Notes under the pieces: model-generated
Databases searched by the model: none
What the model was told of the DNA's origin: nothing
The model's input: the letters and a program-made list of their open reading frames with translations, nothing else
Part shown: positions 24,327 through 32,691 of the stretch, piece by piece
Layout: every line of letters starts with the position of its first letter
How positions within the stretch are numbered: the stretch's first letter is position 1
Program-made: the position numbers and the translations under genes
Source of the DNA: Marsupella aquatica
Taxonomy: Eukaryota > Marchantiophyta
NCBI GenBank assembly: GCA_973895155.1
Contig: OZ316891.1
Location: 3,968,001 to 4,032,000 of the forward strand
DNA length: 64,000 nucleotides
Direction of reading: 5' to 3'

Positions 24327-25405
24327 GTTTTTGGTAGAAAGAGTCGAATCGCTTGGGAGGAATGTAAGACTCGATGGGAGTTTGGTATTCGCTCTCAGTC
24401 AGGAGATATTTGCTCTGGCAAAAGCAAATGTTTTATGGGCAGCCCGCTCCTCTTTATATAGGAGACGCTCTAAACCATGGTTAATTTCCCCTTAACCATG
24501 GTTAAGTTTCCCCTTTACCTGGGTTAGTGCGTGGTCATTCCTGGATTACGCGGTTCGGACCAAGTTACTCGCAGTTCGGACTTTTTCACTGACGGAATGT
24601 AAAACCCGATGCACGTATCGCTCCCTCCATTCCCGCGGCGATGCAATGGAGGAAAGTGGCGTTTTGGAGAGTTTTTGCCAGTTTTATCGGTCATTGCATT
24701 GCCTTAGAAAAAAAACGGGATCGGGCTAAACGAGAACTCCGACACACTTCTTGGTCGGTCCGAAATCGTGTTTAAAGGAGAGTGAGATTCCCGAGATGAG
24801 GGAACGTTCTGCCCGTGTTATGTGCAATATGGAGAAGGTGTTTCCCCCATGTATTTTTGACATGCAGTTGCATTTGCTGTCATTTGGTGGACGAGGTAGC
24901 CATTGCTGGTCCAGTGCATGCGCGGTGGATGTATTGGGTAGAGCGGTTCATGAAAGTGCTAAAGTCTTGGGTGCACCAACCCGCTTGACCAGAGGGAAGT
25001 ATGGCAACAGGGTATATCATGTCGGAGTGCCTGTTCTACTCAAGCGGGGTGATAGGGAGTTTGGACACACAAGCTCCCATAGCTTGGGAAGAGGCACAAG
25101 ATGATGACAACGGTGGGTTGCGAGTGATGGGCGCGTCAAAGAAGAGATCATTACATGATGACATTTTTTGCCGACAAATCCACAATTATGTGTTAGAGAA
25201 CCGCACGGAGATGTCAGATTGGAGAGAGTTGTATAGGTAGGGACGTAATCCTTAATGTTGAGTCCTACTTAGATTTAAAATGTACATTCAAGGTTTAGGG
25301 TTTAGGGTGGTCAGTAATGTATATGTGACCTAGTACTTGCAGGGCATGGGTGGAGCAGCAGCGGATAGGGGCAACACGAGAGCGTGTTCATGCATCATTT
25401 TGCAT

Positions 25406-25701
25406 CTCGGGGGTCTCACTATATGGGGACCTCCCCATCGCCTGCGACGTTTTTAGGCCTCGGACCCCCTAAAATGTAAGAATTTTTTTTAATTTTTTAA
25501 CCCCTATAAAGTTGGAATATTCTTGGAATATTCTAAAAATTAGATTAAAAAGACCCTAATGTTCTTATAAGTCTCAAAATTGAATTTAAAAGACCTTATT
25601 GTTCTTCTACAAAAATTCTTAAGTCTTCCCTTAGAACCAATAAAATGACCCTATCCTTCGTTGCACGTGATATGCCATTTTTGTGGAAGTGAAACCCCCG
25701 A
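25406..25701. mobile_element. 296-bp MITE (GGGGGTYTCACT family) in the TNP2 exon
   Basis: The ends read CTCGGGGGTCTCACT and, inverted, TCGGGGGTTTCACTT. A perfect 9-bp target duplication ATTTTGCAT flanks it (25397-25405 and 25702-25710), as for Mutator-like elements. An inverted relative lies at 61537-61812, and diverged relatives near 28256-28548 and 45373-45690. No coding capacity. Confidence 0.85.
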
Positions 25702-26509
25702 ATTTTGCATATGGGCCTTGGAGCGCATGGAGGGGCTCCTGGCAGTGCATGGCGCTACATTCATTCCCATTGATGTACAGAACATCATTAGGGGGCCTTC
25801 GATGTGGGCTATGACTCATACTCACATGTATGAGTCAGGGCACCACTTTCGGACTTGGAGGACGGACCATATGAAGAAGAGTACTTGTAACTCTGGAATA
25901 TATGGTGACCAATGTAGGTGATGTTGAGGTTCCTTATTGTGGCATAGTCTTGGATGTTTTGGATGTTAATTTTGGCTCGTTTACCACCACGGTGTTAGAG
26001 GTGAGGTGGCACAAGTCCATCATGTCACCTCCAGCAAGAGCTACCATGGTGAAGGATCGAGCTGATGAGTGTGGATTTTATCGTGTGGACACGACCCGTG
26101 TTGCACCAAGCGGGACTGAGTTTAGTGACACTATAGTTTTTCCTAGCCAAGTGGATCAATGCATTATGGTTCCGATGCAAACCATGGAAGGATGGTCCAT
26201 TGTGATTCCCATATTCCCACGCCGTAGGAAGGGCTTCATGCCATCAGCTCTTGCAGACGATGAGGATTGACATGATAGACTCACTATCGCCATTTGTATT
26301 GACTATTGTCACTCCTGGCATATAAACACACATATTTCATGGCCTAGGCATCTGTGTATTTGGAGAGTGGAATGGGCTTGTGTTAATAACTTGGTAAAGA
26401 AACAAGTAACAACCATACATTTATGCACATGATCCCTCGGCCTTCTGCTACAAGGGATACTTGTCATTAATGTCATCCTTGGAATTTTATGTCGATGCAC
26501 AATTTTCTA

Positions 26510-26760
26510 TGTCGTTTATAGCTACGCCTCCTCGACGTAACATGATTCAATGTCGTGTACCGAACCATTATCCAACGTTATAACTCTCTTTAACGTCGTC
26601 CTATACTTCGAAACAAGGTAAAAATGACGTACTTAACGATGTATGTAGCGACAAAATTATATTACCACGAGTATAACGACGTTAGCAATTTACATACGAC
26701 GTTTCATTCAACGTAACAAATGATTTTTGACGTTAATCATAGGAAAAAGATACAACATTC
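26510..26760. repeat. Motif array downstream of the CACTA-1 transposase gene
   Basis: Clustered GACGT, AACGTCG, ACGACGTT and TGACGTT words between the TNP2 gene end and the third gene, matching the element's other arrays. Confidence 0.7.
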
Positions 26761-26942
26761 AAACCACACAATTTTTGCGACAAATAACATTCATGGATGT
26801 GTTTATTGCTGCACATAGACCAAATAGAGATACACTATAGCTCTACCATCCTTTCTACTGCAAATGTAGCCTACATGAGTCATGGTCATCCCTCTACAAC
26901 CTCCCTCCAGACTGATGTTGATTAAGGAGTTTGTTCTCCAGA

Positions 26943-27557
26943 TCAGTAGTACTCCTCGTCCGCTTTCCTCTTGTTGTACGAAGCACGCCTTTGGCTGGCA
27001 TTCCAATTCTTCTGGACAATAGCTTCACCGGCCTGTAGCCTCTAAGCCTCCACCTCGGCTGCACAACTTTCCTTGTAATCAAACATAGCAATCTGAAGTT
27101 CAATGGGTGACAGCTCACATTTAGACAAGGTGGGAGGGTAGGCCTCACCATCATCATCCTCGAGCGAATCTTCCAGACCACGATCAGTGCTCGGATGCAA
27201 CAAGAACTCTCCTGGGTCCAGCTACTTGTTGGCAAGAATGGAGCACTCTACCCACCAAGTAGAGATGAAATGCAAGGTTTCAGCGAAATGCTCGATCAAG
27301 CCAGCATAGTCACTGAAGTGCTCCACAACCTGTTTCCACGTATTTGCAATCAAGAAATCGGTCTGTGAGGTACATAGCTTGTCAACAAGCCCTCCACGGC
27401 AAAAGAACCCTCAAACCATCTTCTCCTCCTCACCAAGTGGGAGGAAACAACAATGCACATTTGTAAAGAACTTCCGCACCATAGCTGAACACTTTGCCTC
27501 CCACGGTTCAACTTCTCTACACTGAGGACCTTTGATGTCTTCACTCGGGAATGCTGG
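26943..27557 (-). pseudogene. Third gene of CACTA-1, unknown product (broken)
   Basis: A single frame running from about 27557 down to TGA 26943-26945 stays protein-like apart from three internal stops: TGA after EEEKMV, TAG after SILANK and TAG after CAAEVEA. Recognisable stretches include EVEPWEAKCSAMVRKFF, TWKQVVEHFSDYAGLIEHF, an acidic segment and a basic end (NWNASQRRASYNKRKADE). I do not recognise the family. It lies on the opposite strand to TNP2 just inside the right subterminal array, and no counterpart was seen in CACTA-2. It may be a captured host gene fragment or an accessory transposon gene. Confidence 0.6.
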
Positions 27558-27609
27558 CTATGGTGAGCCTCCTGCCTATAGTTGAGTCTGTCCAACGCTG
27601 ATATGTGGA

Positions 27610-27930
27610 ATTAACATTATTTTTCCCGATGTACGTATGGTATTTTATGACCATGTATCTGCAGATACGTCATTCCAAATGCCTAAAATTATGGATGTCG
27701 TCCTATACATCGTTCTAATTTACGTCTTTAGGAAACAGGTAAGTTACCTTGTCTAGGAAGACGTAATGAGAGGTACAACATATGATACGAGGTAACTTAC
27801 CGTGTCTTAAAGGACGTAAACTTAACGTCATGACAATCGATGTTATCTGATCCCGTCGAATCTCCGGACGACATCCGACAACAGTCCGGAGATTAACGAC
27901 GTATAGTCCAACTTTAATGGAATGAACATC
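27610..27930. repeat. CACTA-1 right subterminal motif array
   Basis: Frequent GACGTA, ACGTCAT, ACGTCT, AACGACGTA and TACGTC words in both orientations next to the right inverted terminus. Confidence 0.75.
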
Positions 27931-27967
27931 TTCTTGGGTTAGGTTACACCTGGTCCCAAAATGCAAA

Positions 27968-27979
27968 AATGTAGTTGTG
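27968..27979 (-). repeat. CACTA-1 right terminal inverted repeat
   Basis: AATGTAGTTGTG, the exact inverse complement of the left end, followed by target-site copy GCT (27980-27982). Confidence 0.9.
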
Positions 27980-27982
27980 GCT

Positions 27983-28255
27983 ATAGTGGTCAGATTTACA
28001 ACTCTTTTAAGTCTAGGGTAGAGGCGGAGCAGAATTCACAGAGTGGATTGAGGAAGGTGGAAGAGCATGTGCTCCAAGGGCTCCAGTATAAACAAGTAGG
28101 ATTAGATGACTCTGGAAAGGAGATATATCCATGTGAGTACTGCCGAGAGATTTACAAGCACATTACATGTCCCAAGAAGCCTCCAAATCTCATTTATGGG
28201 CATAAGATTTTGTCACATTCGTGCTAATTAAAGAGATTGAGCTCGAGGGCCTCAA
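27983..28255 (+). other. Flank of CACTA-1 with a short Cys/His-containing frame
   Basis: A frame to the stop at 28225-28227 includes YPCEYCREIYKHITCPKK, which resembles a BED/C2H2-like zinc ligand set. It begins inside the CACTA-1 end, so the native start is unknown. It may be a decayed transposon or host exon. Confidence 0.3.
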
Positions 28256-28548
28256 TCCAAGGGGTATCCCATATCAAGCTCGAAGTTTTGGGGGAATAAA
28301 CACCCTAACAGTTAAGTCAATAAAGTTTGGAATTTTTTTACCCCTAATTTAATTGGATATTCCAAAAATATTCCCATATTTGATTTTAAAAAACCCTATG
28401 ATTCTTATAATTCTCAAAATTGGATTAAAATAACCCTAATGTTCTTCAACAAAAATTTAAAACTATTTCACTAAACCCAATAAAAAAACCCTATACTTAT
28501 TCGTGCGTGATGGGTCGGAAGAAAAGAAGTGAGGACCCCGGGAGATTG
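28256..28548. mobile_element. Diverged relative of the GGGGGTYTCACT MITE
   Basis: The middle portion (CCCTAATGTTCTT, CTTATAATTCTCAAAATTGGA) and the end GAAGTGAGGACCCC align with the MITE at 25406-25701. The left end and target duplication are not clear. Confidence 0.5.
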
Positions 28549-28925
28549 AGTCCCGGTTTGACCTTGCCCGTCAAATTGGGCAAAAAACACCCTTGACAGA
28601 ATCGTCAAGCAGGCAATCAGGTTAGGGAACAGTCCGGGCTAGGATTTGGGGAGGGTTGGGGGCCATTTGGGACAAGGGTCGGGGCTGTTCGAGAGCTGTT
28701 CAGGAGCTGTTCGGGAGCCGACACCCCCGGCCACTGTCCCCCAAACCCCGTCCACTTTCCCCCGACCGCCAACCCCCGACCGACAACCCCGGCCCCAGAC
28801 CCGGCCCCGACCGGCTGTGACCCCAAACCGGGGTCTGGGGGAATCCGGGGGAGACGGGGGGAGTTCGGGAAGGGTCCGGGGGAGTCTGGGGGGAGTCCAT
28901 GGGAGTCCGAGAGAATATGAGGGAA
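28549..28925. repeat. GC-rich, G-run-rich block
   Basis: Dense runs of C (28725-28800) then G (28830-28905) form many GGGGG/CCCCC tracts, with words such as GGGGGAGTC and CCCCGACC repeated. Composition differs sharply from the AT-rich DNA on both sides. Frames through it are Pro/Gly-rich and probably not real. Confidence 0.6.
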
Positions 28926-29027
28926 TCTACATCAACTGGTCATTTTGGGGCCATCATTTGACAATTTTACATTCCCGACAAGCCTCGTCCACTTAAATGA
29001 CCAATGAAATCTCTTTGATCACCGGCA

Positions 29028-29372
29028 TGTTGAGCATAGACGACAATTGCAACGGCAAGCCCATGAACCATCCAACGCACAAGAGTCGACACAGAGAGAT
29101 ACGTGGTTCACCTCCACATGAGGCTACATCCACGGGAACACACAAGAGCTTTACTGCACTCTAGGCCGACCGGCCATACCAAGCATCCATAGCACAAGCT
29201 CTCTCTATCTCTCAACTAGCACCGTAAGAATGAGCCTGAGTTCCACCTCTCCAAACAAACACCGCTTGGTTATAGAGTGTGCACAGCATGACTAACCTAA
29301 CCAAGTCTGCAACTAAGGTTAGCCTTAACTACGGTATAGTCGTAACTCTAGATCTAAGAGTTTATCCTAACA
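29028..29372 (-). repeat. Solo LTR of the copia family, reversed
   Basis: Starts TGTTGAGCATAGACG and ends TTTATCCTAACA, the inverse of the LTR at 645-1047, with matching blocks along its length. It is flanked by near-identical 5-mers (CGGCA and TGGCA), consistent with integration followed by LTR-LTR recombination. It lacks the 18-bp repeats. Confidence 0.88.
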
Positions 29373-30419
29373 TGGCATGGTTAAATGTTTCTTTAATTTG
29401 CGCACACACTTCAATTTGGTGCAACAAATATAATAAACAATTTAATAATACAAATAATGAAAAGACTGAATTGAAACCAACATAGCTTTGAGATAATTGC
29501 AAAAATAGTCAAACAATTATTTTATTTTCATTCATCAAATAGTACATAATTGTGCATCCAAGAGCAAACTAAATCCCACTCCTCTCTAAATTAAGTTACT
29601 ATCTACTAAGTATCAGCTCTAAATTTTGTTACATGATCTACCTTTCCCTTCCTTTGAAATACAGGACAAGATTTCCATTTCTTATTATTTGTCTCCCAAG
29701 CTACATGTAAAGACTCTAGGGACCAATCCGGATAATAGTCTTTAACATAATCCCACCAATTATCAAACTCATAAAATCAAGAAAGATAAGGAATAAGTTG
29801 AGTTCTCAAAAATATATCATCTTCATTTCCATGATATGGGGAAGGATATAAAGATGACCAAAAAGGGTTGCAAAATATATTACTTGGCAAATCTAAAAGG
29901 GTCACATTTTCTCAAATTATATGTGGCATCTTAAGGTACACAGTTTCAAGTAGTTTCAAATAAACAAAGTCCTGGTTCGCATCTAGACCTATTCTCGATA
30001 ATTTTTCTTTCCCAAAGGAAAACTTTAGTGTACTCCTTTTCACCGTCGCTTAGTACTGCTGCCAAGTGTTTTGTCAGTATTTTTTTATACATCCGTGACC
30101 AAATTTTGGGCCAAATTCCTACACTAAAATGCTCAAATCAAAATTTCATAAACTGGTGAAAAAATGGTCTTGTACATATTGTAACATTGTCCATCCCGAT
30201 AACTCTCGACTTGTTGCTCTTTGATGATACCTCACAAGGATAATAAAGAAATGCATCATTCCATATCAGTACAAACAATCTTGTATGTTTGAAATATTTC
30301 ATCACCTGGACCAAATAAAACAAATCAATAAAATATTACTCACACAATTAACAACCCATATTTACAATCTAAATTTTATTAAACATTTCACTTCAAAATG
30401 TGTTCTAAAATGAAGTCTG
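29373..30419. other. AT-rich spacer, no gene recognised
   Basis: No motif-bearing frame was found. Part of it may be downstream sequence of the decayed peptidase gene that follows on the - strand. Confidence 0.4.
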
Positions 30420-32160
30420 ATCCTAATAGCCTACCTAATACTTTTACGCATTAATTGGAGAACTACTTCACGTCGACTTTCTCTTCAACTACTCCAATGA
30501 GACAAATATGGTTTTCCTAAACATTCACAATAACCGAACATAATTACAAATATTCCGCAATTATAGGAATCCTCATGTTTTGGAATATCTTTTGGAAAGG
30601 ATCGGGTCCAATCATTAATGTAAAAAAAAAACAATTCCTTTATCTTTGCTTCGTCTAAACTATACCGCCACAAGTTGTCTAGTACTTTGGAATCTGCATT
30701 ATGAAAGGAGTCTAAATATTGTTAGCTCTTTTCTTGAAGTCAATGACAGCAAGAGTCCAATGAGAGTTCTAGAGAATTGGTAGAAAAACTTTCTCACAAT
30801 CACACAAGCTATATCCTAGTCTTGAGGACCATCTTGATATGCACGGACTGTAACAATATTCATTCTTTGTTAGTTTACCATAAAACCATGTATTGAAAAA
30901 ATGACATAGACTTTGAAGATATCTCTCTTTCCTTTAGTAAAATGAAGTATCCATTAATAATATTTGAAGCCAACCAGTCCCTGGGCCCCCACTCCCAGTA
31001 AAAAATCTCTACCCCCTGTGAACGGTCCCCCCTCTAGTACCCCTTGTTATTATTTTTGAAAGAATAAAAATTTGCCTTGTTATTTAGAAAAAACACACAT
31101 TTTGACAATACTTAATATCCTTGAGATAATTATAAAATCCAGATTTGAGAATTTGTATATAGGCTTCATTAGTTACATTTTCATTGTTCAAAGATCTTCC
31201 CTCCCTCGGATCCAATGGGCAGGGATTTTCCCCATGTGTTTCCTCATAGGGCAGTTCAAAAAACCCATCCTAAACCCCTCAACATACCTACCCTAAACCC
31301 CACAACCCCGCCCACAACTTACAACGGCATACCAAAAGGCATAGACACGTGTACCTATTAGATAATGTCATGTGTCCCACTAAGATGATGCCGTATGGCG
31401 GAGATGATTATATGCCCCCTTCCCAAAAACAAATGGGAGCGGAATATCAAGTGCCCTTCCTTATTTGGGAAGTGACATTTGTATAAAAGAGTGGGTTGCT
31501 TAGTTACAAGCCAATTCTAAAAATTACTTCAATATGAATTCAATCGACCCTTGAATCGTTCTCACGTCTGACCCGTTCTACCTAAGAGTGGGGGCCCAGT
31601 ATCCGGACCATAGAGACTTCATAACGTTATGAGTGGTGCCGATGTCATTGGTAGTGGTCAAAAACTCTCTATCATCCAAAGATAGACTGAGGCATTTGTC
31701 TATCAACCTCTCGCTACTTTCAGATAATGTAAGAGGCATTATCATTCTGCAAAATCAAAGTTTATTTTAGCCACTTATTTGTTCCAGAATAGTTGAAACC
31801 ATACGTCTAAAGCTTCACTAAAATTACAGAAATTTTACCTTTGGAACTCGTGAAGAAGAAGACTTTGTTCTGGAGTTTATGGCTTTCAAATATGATGCCG
31901 ACAATGTATCTTTTTCAGTCCCATGCAAACTCGAATCGATGTCCAAAATTGCAGTGGTCTTTGGCAGAATAGTGTTACGTGGCTTCATGAAGTCTTTATT
32001 AGAAGAATCATCAAAAGCAAGTCTTTTCTTTGTAGACTTGGATTTTGATAACTTCTATTTCTTCAACCATCATCCCCCAAACGGGAGTCTTAACTCCCTC
32101 AAAGTATCATTCCACACATTGCATGTCAGTAGCCATGTCCAAGCTCGTACTATTGTCAGT
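30420..32160 (-). pseudogene. Ulp1/C48-like cysteine peptidase gene (broken)
   Basis: Read on the - strand, an exon ending near 31836 (KTTAILDIDSSLHG) precedes an exon at about 31745-31602. A TIR element interrupts it; then come DWLASNIINGYFILLKERE (about 30978-30920), HWTLAVIDFKKRAN with the catalytic His codon at 30762-30760, and HEDSYNCGIFVIMFGYC with the Cys codon at 30559-30557. These are the WL..INFY, HW and DCGxFV blocks of SUMO/Ulp1 peptidases (family C48). The position usually Gln before the Cys block reads His-Glu. Frameshifts lie between the His and Cys blocks, beside an A-run near 30620. A stop follows at 30485. C48 domains occur both in host SUMO proteases and in plant transposons. 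Confidence 0.72.
30979..31602. mobile_element. CCCTGGGCC-family TIR element splitting the C48-like gene
   Basis: The left end CCCTGGGCCCCCACTC and right end GAGTGGGGGCCCAG match the element at 38090-39333. It sits between two conserved blocks of the peptidase. No clean target duplication remains. Confidence 0.7.
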
Positions 32161-32179
32161 TGAGAAATGGATGAAGTCT

Positions 32180-32691
32180 TCTGCTTCATTGTTGAGCGGA
32201 TCAGGCGATCACTCTCTATCTTCTTTTTTCTTCCTTTCCATCTTGCTCTCTTCTTCATTATCAACCCTTTCTTTCTTCTCCCTCTCTTCTCTCTCTTCTG
32301 CTTCTCTCCTCTCCTTGTCTTGTTTCTAGCTCTTTTGCTGCTCTCCTCTCCCGCTCTGCTTCTTTCCTCTCCCTATGTTGTCTTTCCCTCTCTTCTCTCT
32401 TTTGCTTCTCTCCTCTCCTCATCTTGTTTCTCTTGTGCAACTCTCCTCTCCCTCACTGCTTCTTTCCTCTCTCTATCTTGTCTATCCCTCTCTTCTCTCT
32501 CTTCTGCTTCTCTCCTCTCCTCTCCTCTCCTCTCCTCTCCTCTCCTCTCCTCTCCTTGTCTTGTTTCTCTTGTGCAGCTCTCCTCTCCCTCTCTTCTGCT
32601 TCTCTTCTCTCCTCGTCTTGATTCTCTTGTGCAGCTCTCCTCTCCCTCTCTTCTACTTAAAACTTTCCTCTCCATATCTTGTCTTTTCTTC
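32180..32691. repeat. CT-rich low-complexity tract, left part
   Basis: Imperfect tandem CTCTCCTCTCCCTCTCTTCTG-type units, including a pure CTCTC run near 32510-32560. On the - strand it reads as a Glu/Arg-rich frame and could be a charged N-terminal region of the C48-like gene. The second gag-like unit is inserted at its edge; the tract resumes at 36544. Confidence 0.7.

Larger units (their letters stand above)
22975..24772. mobile_element. 1.8-kb non-autonomous TIR element inside a TNP2 exon
   Basis: The left end starts AACACGATTTCGGACCG and the right end is its inverse complement. Flanks are TAAA at 22971-22974 and 24773-24776. No transposase is encoded. The interior has 72-bp tandem repeats and recurrent palindromes around CGATAAATTTATCG. 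The host exon reads through if the insertion and one TAAA copy are removed. Superfamily unassigned. Confidence 0.8.
19465..26270 (+). pseudogene. TNP2-family transposase of CACTA-1 (broken), with RS-rich N-terminus
   Basis: Exons include 19465-19962, 20094-20162, from 20219, to 21019, 21409-21912, 22013-22326, 22429-22856, from 22951 and 25343 onward. Exon 1 encodes an Arg-Asp-Tyr-Ser-Pro-Glu repeat region, then a CPCRQC...H zinc-type motif. Later exons carry the transposase core (TWPDF, LAIDGVNPY, LDPMHIEVNV), and the C-terminal exon resembles the last CACTA-2 exon. Stops lie at 20528, 21598 (an Arg position in CACTA-2, fitting CGA to TGA) and 22762 (Gln position, CAG to TAG), with a frameshift near 21670. 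Two insertions, 22975-24772 and 25406-25701, sit inside exons; removing each restores collinearity with CACTA-2. Confidence 0.88.
11764..27979. mobile_element. CACTA-1, complete CACTA (En/Spm-type) transposon with nested insertions
   Basis: The left end starts CACAACTACATT (11764-11775) and the right end is its reverse complement (27968-27979). Both are flanked by GCT (11761-11763 and 27980-27982), the 3-bp duplication typical of CACTA transposons. Inside, a TnpA-like gene (- strand) and a TNP2-like transposase gene (+ strand) diverge from about 19100-19460. A third, unassigned gene lies near the right end. Total length is 16,216 bp, of which about 6.6 kb is three later insertions. All genes carry stops or frameshifts, so this copy is non-autonomous now. 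Confidence 0.9.

Noticed and set aside
28646-28996. Pro/Gly-rich frames on both strands of the GC block
   Set aside because: Open because the block is GC-rich with few stops; no motifs or conservation visible.
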